A DNA stretch of 64,000 bases from Schistocerca nitens (GCF_023898315.1 NC_064619.1:505582594-505646593); one strand, 5' to 3'; shown: positions 11,021 through 24,900, counted from the first letter of the stretch. The notes: a model not told the origin generated them from the letters alone. A program made the numbers and translations.

Positions 11021-12489
11021 TGCTGCACAAAATTAACACGCCGGGCGAAAAATTTGTCACTCTTCGGTAACGGCCTCAAGCAAAGAAGAGAGACCGCGAG
11101 TTTCTTTGGGCATGCTTTATCCGGCTGTAGCCACTCATTAATGATCAAGTCACTTAGAGCTACGAAACTGAGATAAAGATGATTGCTGCGTTTTACCCCC
11201 TCTTCCAGTAGTCCTCTACAAATTTAAGCGGTTGACAACTGGTCATTAAGTGGGCTCTGTACAACAGAGTGCCCGAGTGTTGCTCAACGGGGAACGTAAC
11301 CATACAACACTGTGGACACGGCAATTCTCATCTTGGAAATTGCACAACATGCATCATGAAGAAGTACAGGGAAGAGGTCACTGAAAACATCCAACTTCAT
11401 GTTCTCGGTAATCTGATTAGGTGGACTGAAGTCATGGCACAAAAAACACCCCTATTAGATCATAGAACCATCTCTGGCCTGAAATAGCCCCCCACAAACT
11501 GCGGGCGAAGCGTCTCAGTGGACCTCGCTCAAAGGATCAGAACTCGATAAGGTGACCATATTAAAGAAAATGTTCGGATTTTGAAGTTACCTTTAATATG
11601 TTGGCTGGAGTTGTATTGGGACTATCGAATTCTAGTCTGCTGCCAGTTGGTTCTTCCGAAATTCAAATTTCGTTCGGATGAAATATTTTTGTTCTACGAA
11701 ATTTCCTTAATCAGAGTCTACTCAAGAACGTGTGAACATAATCACGATTATAATTATTCAATCATTAATTAACGATTGGGTTTTGTTTGTTAAGTTCTTA
11801 CCAGAATGCAAAAAGAGATGTTCTAGATTTCATGACATTCTTTTTAACTCCGCCCTTATGTACGTACTATTATCTTCGCGAATTATCCTTAAAATCCTGC
11901 TACTAGCAGCAGCTCCGGCTTCTCAAGCATCAGCTGCAAAATGTCGTTTTTTACACTGCGAAAATAGATAATAAAAGTTTACTAAATGCGAAGTAAACAC
12001 ATACGCACATATAATCACTCATTTGGTATTTCTATAACATTTCTAATAAGCTATTAAAAACTGAAAGTATAATTACTAAACATAACAATATGTTTCATAT
12101 ATATTAAAAATTAAAATATAGAATAATTAGATAATTTCATACCCTTAATATTTTTCTAGATAAACTTAATTTTGTTAAATCACATTTTACTGTTACATAT
12201 TAAATGTACTTCTTTGCGGGAACCATCGCTGAGGAAAGTGACAACATTGTCGTCGGAAGTTGTTGCCCTTTTGGCTCTTGCTGCGGAAACTTACTAATTA
12301 GCAGATTTTGTGGAAGAAGAGGAAGTATGAACAGAAGATTAAGAACAAGAAACACAAAACTTTCAATTTTTGTTAGTAATATACATTTTCAGCAGTAATG
12401 GAGAGACAGTTTTGCAACAAAGTTCACCATTAAAATTACAAGTGTTCACGAAAAATTCTTTGCTCCATTAATTTTTTCTAGAATCTTTT
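11021..12489. other. No recognisable gene; AT-rich
   Basis: Very AT-rich between 11700 and 12200 with TTAATTA-type runs. No convincing frame or repeat. Confidence 0.5.
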
Positions 12490-13150
12490 CTCTATATTTG
12501 ATCCCATTTTTTGGCCGTATTAGAGCAGATTTTACAATTTTGGCCAGGTTTCCAGGATTTTGGTCTTGGTGCCCTCGACACGTTCCATCATTTGAAAAGA
12601 GGGGAAACTGCAGCTTTTCGGGGAAGAATACACGCGGTACTGCCAGCTGCTGCCACGTTTCTATACTATTTGGCTCATCGCGGACGTGCAGACTAATGTG
12701 ATGCTATGAGCAGTGATCTGCTGCGGGGTACCCGCCGCGAAACTCAATTTTCCGCAACATTCACTGGAAATCTGGTTGTCAGGGACCAGCATTCACTCAC
12801 GGCAGCAATTCCTGTCGGGTTTCGTAGACTGTCACCGACACGTTGTGACATTCATTTAAGGCCCCTTTTGGCATCTTTCTATGACCACTGTTTCTTCGTC
12901 GTTCTACCTAACTGCCAGTGATACGCTATTTTTTGAAGACATGTTGCACAGTCCGCGTCAGTACACCAACCATTCGTGCAAATTCATTCATTGTGTCTGG
13001 TCTTGGACATGCCCAAACACGAGAGCTCCTTTGTGCCATTCTGTCGCTTCTTCACTTGGACCATCTTACTTCGCTGATTCCATACAACTGACCGACAGAT
13101 CCCACCATTTCACTACCGTGACCTACGACAGCGTGGGAGGATCAAATTAG
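12490..13150 (-). mobile_element. Degenerate Tc1-like transposase relic
   Basis: Minus-strand frames give a helix-turn-helix-like segment RMVGVLTRTVQHVFKK (about 12940-13000), followed by interrupted pieces where Tc1 transposases carry the linker and the RELH..GYRGR-type block. No catalytic D,D,E block is readable. Placement in Tc1 rests on spacing and weak similarity, so the call is tentative. Confidence 0.4.
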
Positions 13151-13298
13151 CCCCTGATATCAGTTAAAGACAATCTACAGCGCTCCAAAGCTAACAATGT
13201 GCTCTTTTAACAGGATGATTTGAGCCTATTTGAAGCCGTATAAAACGCAGTCCCACAGTAAGCAAATAATAAACAGCAATATCAACTAAAATGCAGTG

Positions 13299-13524
13299 AC
13301 CAGATAAAGTGCCGGCCGCGGTGGTCTCGCGGTTCTAGGCGCGCAGTCCGGAACCGTGCGACTGCTACGGTCGCAGGTTCGAATCCTGCCTCGGGCATGG
13401 ATGTGTGTGATGTCCTTAGGTTAGTTAGGTTTAAGTAGTTCTAAGTTCTAGGGGACTGATGACCACAGCAGTTGAGTCCCATAGTGCTCAGAGCCATTTG
13501 AACCATTTTTGAACCAGATAAAGT
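13299..13524 (+). mobile_element. SINE A, full length, with 12-bp target duplications
   Basis: Body at 13311-13512, from GCCGGCCGCGGTGG to the GCCATTTGAACCATTTTTG tail. ACCAGATAAAGT is repeated exactly at 13299-13310 and 13513-13524. Confidence 0.93.
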
Positions 13525-14700
13525 TCACCAAGTAGTTACAAGGTTGTACACAGCAGAAGACCTAGCTTCTTCGCGGCAGTATGTAACTCTTTGAACTTTA
13601 AGACAACCAGTGAAAGGTAAATAAGAGTTGGAAATGACTCAGCTGCAGTGAAGGCCAATACTGAGGTCAAAGTGACCCTTTTGCGTTAGTATATCTGGAA
13701 CCGTAACATTCATCTCAGGTTAGCGCTGAACTTCTGTGTACCTAGATTCTGACGCCACCTGCACGAGGTAAGTATCCCAACGTCCCAACGAGGTATCCGA
13801 ATACTTATCATGCAAGGGTGCAATAAAAATAATAGCAAGACAAATCAGGGTAACGAATTACTTCCGGTAACTGCATGAAATAATAACAAGGCAGACATAT
13901 CTCAAGAGATTTTATGATTCAGAGCCGAGCAGCGAAGGAGGGAACTCTACAGCTGCGTTCTTAGCGGATTCTTCCGATTTCTGATTTGTTACATGTGACT
14001 CTTGCGAAAATACTGAAGAGGGTAACTGGTAACGTGATGACGTATTCCGGGTGCTATAGCATCAGTATGGCTCCATCCAGTCGCAGGGCGATGGTTCCGC
14101 TGGAGAAGATTATGTATCTGCCGCAATGTAACGTTTCTAATCGATGATCAACTTTGTAACATGGAAGGATTGTTGTTGTAAACTGAACTGGATTCCTGTC
14201 CTTCACTTCGTGTGTCTCCGTATTGTAATCCTGAATAAAGTGAACGGTGTGGTTACGCAACCCGTCTAGTGAAATTAATCCTCAAACTATATCTAATACC
14301 GTATAACTGTATTTGAATTAACTTTTACCAAAATAATCAAAAATCTGAAATTGTTATCTGAATAAACTATCCTGTGAAATTCTGTACCGTGCAGAGAACA
14401 GCGTTACAATGTGACGTCACAGTGCGTGACGTGCAGCGAACACACAAAGCCAACACAAATTAAAAATCGAATTTTATAATAATAGATGTGAAAAATACTT
14501 ATGTGAAATGACCTGCAAATTTACGTACTCAAAATGACAATATAGAATTTAAAACATGAAACGACACATATGCGAATTTAACTCTGTTCTGTACGAAAGA
14601 AAATGTCTGCATAAGAAATGAGATGTGCACTGAACTTTACCTAAATTGAACCTGGTAATAATTTTCATACGTAACGCCTGACTGTGAAGGGTGCTCGGGT
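13525..14700. other. No recognisable feature
   Basis: Short frames only; no RNA, repeat or transposon signature that I can name. Confidence 0.5.
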
Positions 14701-14719
14701 AGTCCATGCAGTTGTGCAA

Positions 14720-14830
14720 AGTCAGTGTGCCAGGACGGCGTAGTTTCGTAACGCATCTTCCAAGTGAGCAGGAGTCTGAGGTTCGAATCCTGGTCTTGGT
14801 CCAAATTTTCATCCGTCTCTTCAGTCAGCA
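14720..14830 (+). mobile_element. tRNA-like SINE, family D, head fragment
   Basis: ACGGCGTAGTTTCGTAACGC (decayed A box), AAGTGAGCAGGAGTC, and B box GGTTCGAATCCTGG followed by CCAAATTTTCATCC. Related copies occur at 27905-28275, 36488-36640 and 41640-42224. Confidence 0.6.
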
Positions 14831-14964
14831 TATATACATCCTAGTTGTTTGAGACTCGAAGAGGTCTCTGAAACCGTAAAGTTTAGTTTGATTAAATGAT
14901 TTTGTTGTTTCCTTACTGACGTTAAAGTGACCCTAATAGGCATCGCCCACAGCAACGGACACTC

Positions 14965-15073
14965 GGTACTACTCGATGTGTGTGAAATCTTATGGGACTT
15001 AACTGCTAAGGTCAGTCCGTGACTACAGCGCCCAAGACCGCTCGGCTAATCCTGCGCGGCTGGTACTACTCGA
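14965..15073 (-). mobile_element. SINE (locust-type subfamily), 85-bp deleted copy with perfect target duplications
   Basis: Body 14977-15061. The minus strand starts GCGCAGGATTAGCCGAGCGG and jumps to the 3' tail TTAGCAGTTAAGTCCCATAA, skipping the B box and middle. GGTACTACTCGA is repeated exactly at 14965-14976 and 15062-15073. Confidence 0.85.
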
Positions 15074-15219
15074 AAGTGGTCAACACTAAAAAGCAGCAAA
15101 CGAGCTCAAGAAATGAAAGCGTTGAGCAAGTACGATGCAATGACACGCAGCTATCCTAAGCAGATCACTCTTTATTTTTAGTTGCTCTGTTCCGCTCAGT
15201 GCAAAGTGACGACTCTATT

Positions 15220-15221
<2 letters not shown>

Positions 15222-15269
<48 letters not shown>
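15222..15269. repeat. poly-A run (48 bp)
   Basis: Homopolymer with no recognisable retroelement body immediately upstream. Confidence 0.97.
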
Positions 15270-15272
<3 letters not shown>

Positions 15273-17841
15273 ATACTGTAAAATTACGATACCTTAACGA
15301 TTACAATCGTCTTATTAACAAAAATATTACTGCGCCTGCAAATTTGTTACTGAAATGGTAAATGAGTGTTAAAATTATAAACTGTGAATGTAATTTTGCT
15401 TACTAACGTTGCGAAAATGGGACCAACCAACCCAATCAAAATCGAAATATACAAAAACATTGCCTCTTCCAAATACGTCATGCAAGCAATGCAGCATCAA
15501 CATTACCTGAAAACCTTCATATCTCTCAGATCAATCATACTTCCAAAATTCAGCATCCTACCCATCTTTATCTGTGTGCTCAGTTACCAATTTCGAGATC
15601 GCTCAGAAATGTGACCAACACCCGACTCTTTCACTCAGTTCTGAAACTCACTGCTAACAGCAGTGGTACTGACAACCAAACATGGCATTGCCTATGCTCA
15701 TCTGTATGACGTAACATACGGACTATTGAAAAGTTCTATCAGAAAAATATCCACTACAGATATGAAGTATGGCACGTCGATTAAATCAGAGCTTGCGTTA
15801 GTTTCGATGAACACGAAAAATAAGCTAAAAACCTTGGAATGTTAGTTCTTGCATGAGTGATACACATACTTTTTGTTGTATAAGACAGTTGTTTGTTGCT
15901 CTGCTTTTGAGGACAACAGATTTGTATTTCATTGTGTTGAATTATAAGAAAGCGTTTATAATATCGTATAATGAGGTCGATACAAACAGTTACCGTAATA
16001 ATGATGTTCATTTGCCGGAAGCAAAGGTCTTATATCAATTGTGAGTCTACCGAAGCTTTTCAGTAGTTCCACAGTTAACTACAGTACACTAACGAAAAGC
16101 TATACATCCAACATACTGCGCGAGAGAGCACACTAGTAACCGACTCAAATAAATCTTAACGGGAAGAAATTTTACAACATAATTAGTTCTACTAACGCTT
16201 CCTGTTACTTGTGTTTCTAACTGTATGAAAGACATGGATGTTAATCCGGTTACTTTATACCTTTGTTTTACTAACAGTTAAAAACTGATACATGTGGTTC
16301 GTAGTTGTGCAACGATTTTTACTGCAGCAGTATTGTCATTTATCTTTTTCACCTCCTGTGTTTTCCTTCTTTCGTTCTTTATGAAACACTCAGCTCTTAT
16401 CTTATGCCTGTTTAAATATTATTTCAACAGCATACATGGTTGCATTTAATTTCGCAGCAGACAATACTAAACGGTAAACTTAAATGATAATGAGAGAAGG
16501 AACTTTTATATTTGACATGGCTTTAACAAATTAGGTTTCGTGTTTCAACTTTGTGAAAGATGCATAAATGTAAGTACCTATGGCTCCAAGCCGAGGTCGT
16601 ACTGCTGGCTCAGACTACTTGCAAGAAGAACTCGTAAACTTCTGTTACGTGGTGAAGGGTTATAATGACATTTCTAACGCGAAGTAAGTGCAACAATATG
16701 AGCGGTCTCGCACTCACGTGCCAAACGGATTAGGAACAGCTACGCTATGAGCATATAGCGTGCGACGGTCATTTAATCCCGTCCGACATGAAGTGCTGCT
16801 TACCAGAACACAGCCAACACCCGCCTAACTACAAGCAACGCTCTCACAGAGTCCAAGCTGAATCTGATTAACGAGACTACAAAAACATGTTATCGAGGTA
16901 ATTTATCTAATTATTTTATAATGGCTTTTGTTATTACAGAAAAAGTGTCGTTTAAGACGATGCTAAACTGAAAGTAGGGTTCTTTTTTTTATGATGAAGT
17001 ATGATTCCAGAGTCTGCACTCGTACAACCGGGTGGTTAAAATTAAATTATAGATCCTCAGAGGGTTCCAGTGTGGACTGTAATTATCGTATGGCGGCGAA
17101 ACTTTGTAGATTTTCTAATGCGTTATAGCAGAACTGATTTATGTAGGAAAAAGAAATAGTTCCAATTTTCGCTACCAGATTCACATCACGCTCTATACAG
17201 CTTCTGGTCGACGTCTCCGGGACTCATATTGAACAAACTGTGTAAGCAGCGGTTAGTAAAGCCCTTGTCACTTGTTTGACATTCTCTGCCCAAGTCCTGT
17301 TTCTAACTCGCTGCACGTGGAAACATTTCTACACGTCTTTCTTGCATTCACATCACCGACTTCCATCTGGTGGCAAAAATCAGAATTAATTTTTTTCCAG
17401 CGTAAATCCGTTCCACATTAATGCATTAGAATATATACGAAATATCACTGCAATGCGGTAATTGCAGGTCACACTGAACCTCCGTGAGCAGCTGCTCTTT
17501 CATTTTAATCAACCAGTACGTATGTAGGGCTTTCAGAATGTCGGTCTACACACGCTGTCTTACTAGTGACGTTATGACATTAAAGAGTAATCTGTGCACG
17601 ACAATCCTACACATCACACGGCACTCGTATCATATGCTTTGCTTCAACATTTTAGACGTGAGGTACGGAAGCATCGCCATACGGTACAGATCTTACACCA
17701 CGCTATTCCCATTTTTTCGGCAAGCTGAAAGAACATTGGGAAAAAAGAGATTTTCTGGTGTGGAAGACACAGTCACACAGAGGTTCTGCAAGACTCTGTG
17801 ACCACGGAGCGGATTTTTACCGTCGAGAAAATTAACGAGTC
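15270..17841. other. No recognisable gene or repeat
   Basis: About 2.6 kb of AT-rich sequence with scattered frames under 110 codons, none with recognisable domains. Confidence 0.5.
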
Positions 17842-18207
17842 TAGTTTCTTTAATGCCAACGGCCATGCCGCAGTGGTAACACCGGTTCCCGTCAGATCAC
17901 CGAAGTTAAGCGCTGTCGGGCTGGGATAGCACTTGGATGGGTGACCATCCGTTCTGCCGAGCGCTGTTGGCAAGCGGGGTGCACTCGGCCTTTGTGAGGC
18001 TTACTGAGGAACTATTTGATTGAGAAGTACCGGCTCCGGTCTCGTAAACTGACATACGGCCGGGAGAGCGGTTTGCTGACAACATGCCCCTCCATATCCG
18101 CATCCAGTGACGCATATGGGTTGAGGATGACACGGCGGCCGGTCGGTGTCGTTGGGCCTTCATGGTGTGTTCGGAAGGAATATAGCTGAGTTTTAGTTTC
18201 TTTAATG
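17842..18207 (+). mobile_element. 5S rRNA-derived SINE (SINE3 type), full length
   Basis: The head from 17855 matches 5S rRNA: GCCAACGGCCATGCCGC, GTCAGATCACCGAAGTTAAG, and CTTGGATGGGTGACC, which is the internal Pol III promoter (A box/C box) region. The head ends with CTGTTGGC. A non-5S body follows to about 18193. Direct repeats TAGTTTCTTTAATG at 17842-17855 and 18194-18207 are identical. It is not a functional 5S gene: it is single copy, has diverged, and sits inside a retroposed unit. Confidence 0.92.
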
Positions 18208-21109
18208 GCTTTCATTTTCAGTTGTCTTTATGACTGCACTCTTCTTTCTGGATTATAAGCTGTATGATATTTCTAATGGATTCCATATGCTGTACTTGAC
18301 AGTCTCAGTTCTAGTTTTTTATTAAAATAAGAATAAACGTGAACATTAAAGGAGAAAAAGGAAAATGAATTTATTTACTGCTCATATGCAAAGTAATTTA
18401 TATCATTTTAGTGATTAATTTCCATTATTTGATTCTTGTAAGAAGTTGTTTGAAGTACCGCATCATCACACATTATGCTTAGCGGCTAAGAGGTATGAGT
18501 TTTTCTGCGTGCTGGATGGAAAGCATAAAGACAAAATATATCCCACAAGAATTTCAAACACACCTCACAATGTTTATAAATTTACGTTTTTCATTTGAAG
18601 ACATTCACACTTTACATTCTGTAGAGCGTGCAGTCATCTGTCTATTTCACATACATTCTTATCAGTTAAAGGAAGTAGCCGGCCAGTTACATGGTATAAC
18701 ATGCAGCAGACCCTAAACATGTTAATTACATGCAAATGCGACTGCTAGTGCTCATTAGCTTTCCGTAATGCCCCGCGTAAGAAGGTGTATTATCCCATCA
18801 AACTTCCTGGGGACATGCATATTAATTTCACTCGTGCGGACATTTCGACCTGTTGATCACGTTGCGGGGTAGATGACACAGATATTCCGTTTCACTGCTC
18901 TGCTTGTTACAGAATATTCTGCACCGCGGAACAAAACTCTCCCTTTTATCCCGGCCGTAGTGCGACGCTACTTATTTTTCCAATGTAATTAGTAATATTT
19001 ATTACTAATTTTTACAACAAAGTTAGTAACTTTTTGTGCCTTTCATTCTCTACAGCAGTTATCTGAAATACAAATGACATAATAATTAAGAACGGATTTT
19101 CACATGTGCGCGTGCACAGCTTCATAATGTATTATTTGTTACTGCATACTAATGGGCGTAAGAGATACTCTGAATTAAGCGTTTGGCACACGAGAGGAAA
19201 TTAATGCTGGCCGCGTCTAGTTCTTCAGAAGATGGACGATAGGAGAAAGAAAGCAAAAAAGAAAAACCAATGAACCAATTAACAGTTCATACTATTTGTG
19301 AATCAATTCAGTTATTATATGAATATTATATAGTCAAAAAACCATAATTCCTTTTGTCATTTTTATTAGTGGAAGGACTCTTAGCTTGGCAAATTACGGG
19401 GGTACTACAAACAGATAATTCTTCCCGTTCCTAATATCACCATCTTCGCTATATACACTGTCTCTTACGGGTAGAATGATAACGCAACGTGAATTATCGT
19501 GAATTATGACATTTTCCAATTCTTGAAAGCCACCTGAGAACAATGTAGATACCCATTGAACTAAACACTGAATCTTACGCATAAAAAAAATCATCATTTG
19601 CCAGGCTGACTCTAAAATATCTCTCTCCTCTTATAGCAGACGTACGTAGATGTGTATGATGCTGGAGATTAATTCGTATTTGATAAGCAGATATTAAATG
19701 TCATTCAATAAATTTTTCTGTGCCATAGGTCGAAGCGAGAACGTGAAGAACCAAAAAGTATCTAACAAAGAAATGATGAAACGGCGAAAGATGACATAAT
19801 AACTACAAAACCGATAAGAAACATTACATCAGAATGACAGCACGCCATAAATATTTGCATCATTCCTACCACAATAACACACAATATTATGTAAAGATTT
19901 TTTGTTTAAGAAAATTAGTTTTTACCAAAGCAAGGAAAACTTCTTGCCTTTTTAACTGTCTATAGTTACGAAGTAAAAAACTGAATTACAATCGGTTAAA
20001 AAAAGTTCTACGTCCATCTAGAAGGATCTAACCTGTTGGCCCAAACACTTAAAACATTTACTAATATTCGCGCAAGAACTTTATTCTAAGTCAACGATTT
20101 GCACATCCATTTTACTAGCTCCCTGTTTCTCTTTCATATAAATAATACTCCTTGCAAATTTTCTGAGTATCACTGAAGTTACATTCGGGAGGGTGTCGGT
20201 TCTATTCCATGCCGAGATTTATGTTTCTCGTGGCTTTTCTAAATGACCAGGGGCTAATACTGAGTTGGTTGTTTTGTAAAGCAAAAGGCCCATATCCTTC
20301 CCCAGTCCGAAATCGTTTTCCATCACTAATGACCCCAACCTTCATTCCTTACTCCCGGCCTACTAAGACCAAGGATATAGCAGGGAGAACAATTACGATC
20401 ACAAAACTTGGAAATTGGTAGTATTTTTTTTAAACGAACTAGTTTTATAGAATTCTATGCCCTTCTTTTTTAATGAGATCATTGGTAAGGTAGTGAAATT
20501 GATAAATTTTGTCAAAGGAAATCAACGTTCAACTGACAGCTACGCAATTTTATTAATACCTCCTGGTCAGGATTTGATGAACCGCAAACACATTTCAGAG
20601 ACTACGAAACTTTTGGGTACGAGATACCTGACTAAATCGCAGGGAGGATATTCCTAGCACATGTCTATTGGTTAAGCGAATGAGGGTGTAGGATCGTATG
20701 CGGTAAAGCCACAGAAGCAGAAAATTTATGACTTCGCGGTATGCCAATTTTTATATTTGAGAGAAAGGTACAAAATACATTTAAGAGACATATTATGAAA
20801 AAAAAATAATTTCTTATTCCAAACTGACATATCCTTTCGCACAACATATGGTGATCTACCTGTGGGTGTTTGAGTCCTCACTAATGACGAGATCCACAAC
20901 TCCGATCGATAAACTTACGTTGTGGCCGTTGATTGTAAGGATTGCTGGTCCATGGAAAATTATTTTGTATCACGTGATCTTCACTTTATAAATAAGAAAC
21001 AAAAACTATACGTACTATTTGTTTATTGTTATTCAGCTCAAAAACAATAATGAAAGTGGAAAGCACTGAAATATCAGTTTTTCCACCGTCACACTGGATG
21101 AAAACACTC
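18208..21109. other. No recognisable gene; one short perfect palindrome
   Basis: AT-rich sequence. At 18987-19010 the 11-bp arms AATTAGTAATA and TATTACTAATT form a perfect palindrome around TT. Short frames such as 20209-20421 have no recognisable domain. Confidence 0.5.
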
Positions 21110-21280
21110 AGGGTCCGGAACCGTGCGACTGCTCGGTCGCAGGTTCGAATCCTGCCTTGGGCATGGATGTGTGTGATGTCCTTAGGTTAGTTAGGTTTAA
21201 GTAGTTCTAAGTTCCAGGGGACTGATGACCACAGCTGTTAAGTCCCATAGTGCTCAGAGCCATTTGAACCATTTTTTTTA
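21110..21280 (+). mobile_element. SINE A, 5'-truncated
   Basis: Starts inside the head at GGTCCGGAACCGTGCGAC, keeps the B box GGTTCGAATCCTGCC, and ends at the usual CATTTGAACCATTT tail with a T run. Confidence 0.88.
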
Positions 21281-21499
21281 TCCACATCTGTTGCTGGCAA
21301 TATCGTCACAAGAGTTAAGCTGAGGGCTCTTCTTTTTTTCTTCTGGGTTGTGACGTTATTTGCGTGGCATCAAACAAATCCTATGACAGAATTATGAGGC
21401 ATACAAACGATATTGCTGTGCCTGTGTTATTCCGAATGACGCTGTTCCTTGGGTCATGCACTCACGTTTAGAGAGACAAAGCACTGCAGCGACTACAGC

Positions 21500-21893
21500 C
21501 GTTATGAAATATAAGAAAAGTACTCGCAGTTGCGAATGGTGACAACAGTCAACTGTGTAATGGAACGACAGCAGTAAAAATTCGTGCCAGACTGGAACCG
21601 GAATTTCTCGCTAGTCGCAAACGGTCGGCTTATCAAAATTATTTTTTTTTTTAATCTCACATGTTCGTTTTCGGCCCTTATATTTGCTCGGGGTTGTCGC
21701 CCATGACGCTTGTTCAAATTCAGTGTTGATCCATTCACTCAGTTCTTTTTATTATACGTAGAAGGCAGTTTTCTCTCGGATCGAATACGCTGAGCTACCG
21801 TGCCGACAACAATTTGGGTATCCGAGCACAAGTCACGGCTAGACCCAAACATATCATGAACCATGTTTCTACAATCTGTATTCGAACGTCCAA
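21500..21893 (-). repeat. tRNA-like composite repeat, family C (outer layer of nest)
   Basis: Matches the 3470-3965 repeat in order: TTCTCGCTAGTCG near the B box, the poly-T spacer, TCGCCCATGACGC, TGTTGATCC.TTCACTCAGTT, and TGAGCTACCGTGCCG. It is interrupted at 21893 and appears to resume at 26571 (TACATCCATTATGCATAC), after a SINE and the LTR-type element. Confidence 0.55.
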
Positions 21894-21983
21894 GTCGGCC
21901 GTAGTGGCCGAGCGGTTCTAGGCGCTTCAGTCTGGAACCGCGCGACAGTTATGGTCGCAGTTTCGAATCCTGCCTCGGGCATG
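21894..21983 (+). mobile_element. SINE A, left part (split by LTR element)
   Basis: Head of SINE A (GTAGTGGCCGAGCGGTTC to CCTGCCTCGGGCATG). The sequence breaks at CATG, where the LTR element begins, and continues at 26249. Confidence 0.9.
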
Positions 21984-24900
21984 TGAAACGTCCCCTTTTT
22001 GAACAATATTGACGACTGTCCTTAACCTGACACACAATATTTATAGCGCAACGCAATCTGACTTTCCACACACAATATTTTGTTAACGCAACGCAATCTG
22101 ACTTTCAAAATTCTCTACAAGAGAATGGCCCTGACTAACATTAACCTGTACTTTTCAGAAATCACTTACCTCACAAAAATCTTGGTTACTCCCACTACTG
22201 CAATACAGCGAGCGCCACTACTGCCAGCTAAATAAAAGATTCAAACTATGGAAGGCACTAACTACTGATAGGGATAGTTAGCAAATGAAAGATATTAATA
22301 GAGAACAAACAATGTATTTACCTTGATATCATGACAAATTACAAAACTCCGCCATCTCTCTCCCCACATCCACCACTGCTGGCGGCACACCTCCAACTGC
22401 CCAGCGCTACGCGCTGTTCACAGCCAGCTGCCTAACACTACAATGGTTGAGTATTACAACAATGCAAAGCAGCCACAGACTGCACACGGCACAGCCGGTG
22501 TTTTTCATACTGAGGTGGCGTTACCAATAAAAAAACCTAAACAGCCTACTTACATAGCCCCCATGCTCCCCACAAAAAATTTTACAAATTTTGTTGGGCA
22601 GTGGGCAACACATATTTGTTAAAATTTTTCATAATCGTAATTACAATAACAAAGAAATCAAATGCACACACTTATTGATACAATGTTGGTCAAAAGCTAA
22701 AATTTTTTCTCACAGTCCATAAAGACAGTCCTGATCATTCATCACATTGCAGTGTTTTTCTCAAAGTCTGAGCAGTAAAAGAAAATGCACACGTAAGTAG
22801 TGGATTTCCATGCAGTCTTGAAGAAGTAGTGTTGCCCTTCCAACGGAAAGACAGTGCTGACTCTTGACATGCTGACAGGTAATGGGCCACAACAGAGCAA
22901 ACCCACAGCGGAGTCAGTCGAAGTTTTGAAGAGTATTGGTGGGTAGGTCATCACAGAGCAGACCCACTGTAGTCCTGGTAGAGATTATGGTATTGGTGGG
23001 CCACCAGAGGTGCAGACCCACTGCAGTCCTTGTAGAAATAATGGAATTGATGGATCATCAAAGATGCAGACCCACTGTTGTCCTTGTAGAGATAATGGTA
23101 CTGGTGAGTCAGCAAAGACGCAGACCCACTGTAGTCCTTGTAGAGACGGCCAGCAGCCATCTGTTGCGACTGTGCAGGTGCACAATCACCATCGAAGAGT
23201 CTTGCCGATAATGTAGCAAGTCCATAACCACCACTTGTGCACTCACAAAGTTTCTGGAATTGTCCTCAGAACCAGCAATGCTGTTATCCAGTCCCTTGCT
23301 GAATTATTAACACACGTGCAAACACTAACAGTCCCTACTTCTCACATATTGTCCATATACTATGACCAATAGAAACGTGTGCAGTGAAATGTAACTTACA
23401 AGTTACTTAATTTGATGACCTGGTGTCAATTACAATTTTATAACATAAGAACACAATAACAAAGGTACAAAACACATCATTCAAGAACATAACAATACAA
23501 ATAACAGTTGCGGTAATAGGGGCTTTACAAAAGAATAGAAATAAACATATACATCAGTGTTACAGGAATTATGACATAATTTCATACATAAAAGATCAGA
23601 ATAACTTTTGAAACATCAACTTCACACCTAAGCATTAACACAGAACAGATAAATGTCTAATCATCTTTACAAAGTAAATAACATATTATTAATGCAAATT
23701 ATATTTGAGGATCACAGTATTCCTCATCATAGTGAATGTAGCTTAGTATTAGAAGAAGAAAAAATTCTATGAAACTACACAAAGACAGGAAGAAAACAAA
23801 TACACAAGGGTACACAAACACATAGTGGGATAACACAATGGAAAGGACAGGGTTCGTTTTCAGTGTAACTTTTGGCACTGCAGTCCAACCCAAAACTTCA
23901 TTCCATAGATCTTTCGTCTTATTTCAACCTTTGCTTCCACCAAAAAAATCCTATCCAAGCATGCTTTCTGTATTTATTTCACATATTTCTTAACTCATTA
24001 TTTATTTCCAAGAAAATCCTACCTATATCTGTTGTCCCTAAACCCTACTTTTTTTGGTTCATATCCTCTTTCAAAATACCCTTTTTTTTTGGCCAAAGCA
24101 TTTTCTTTAAGCTTCTCAATGCATTTCTTCCAATCCATCATAGTTAGTTTCTTATATAGTCTACCCCCTCTTAAGCTAACTTAAATCTACTGAGCTCAGA
24201 TGCTAAACTAAGGGACGAGGCAATGCAGCATCACATAAAACAATTAATATAAACTGCAATGAAAAAAAACGCAGATTTGCGAAGCAAGCAGCATTAAGAA
24301 ATTAGCAAAGCAATTGTAATATTACAACTAATCTAAGGCACTGTGCAGCAACAATAAAAATAAATCATTAGTAAAACTGGCTTAACAGAATAATACAAAG
24401 TCAAATTCAATAACACTATGCCTGGCAAACAGCAGCAACTTATACCTAAACATGACATAGCTCAAGCAGAAAAAATATTACAGTAAAAATGGCCATGTTT
24501 AAAACTTACGTCACATATTAACACTAGAGTGATGCATCACAAAAACTTACTCTACGAAAAAAATTACCAAGTAGTTGAAAAGAAAATTATGTATGCAGTT
24601 CCTGTTATTAGTCCCTTCTTATTGTTCTTTCCATTCCAAGAGCTCCTTTTTCGAAGAATGTGGGTCATAAAATAATTATTTAATAGATCTGTTGACAGAA
24701 AGTGTTCACATTAGCAAATGAATTTTTTTTATATAAAACCCATGCTGCAACACAGCTGGAAACTAGATATCAAATGAAATAAGCAACTATGTACAAAGCA
24801 AAGCATAAGAACATCGTTCAATAGCCATGTGGCATTTCATAAGTAGTAAAAAAATATCTCATCTAGAAAGACAGTAGTCATAATCAGGTGTGTAGACAAA

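Noticed and set aside
13311-13400. A true tRNA-Leu/Ser gene (this and the similar heads at about 20 other places)
   Set aside because: The same tRNA-like sequence recurs as the head of a SINE with a conserved non-tRNA tail and poor cloverleaf pairing.
17855-17975. A functional 5S rRNA gene
   Set aside because: The 5S-like segment has diverged, is fused to a SINE body and is enclosed by 14-bp target duplications.
22936-23216. Repeat-containing small protein of about 90 residues
   Set aside because: It is generated by a 54-bp tandem array whose period is a multiple of three; frames are open on both strands.
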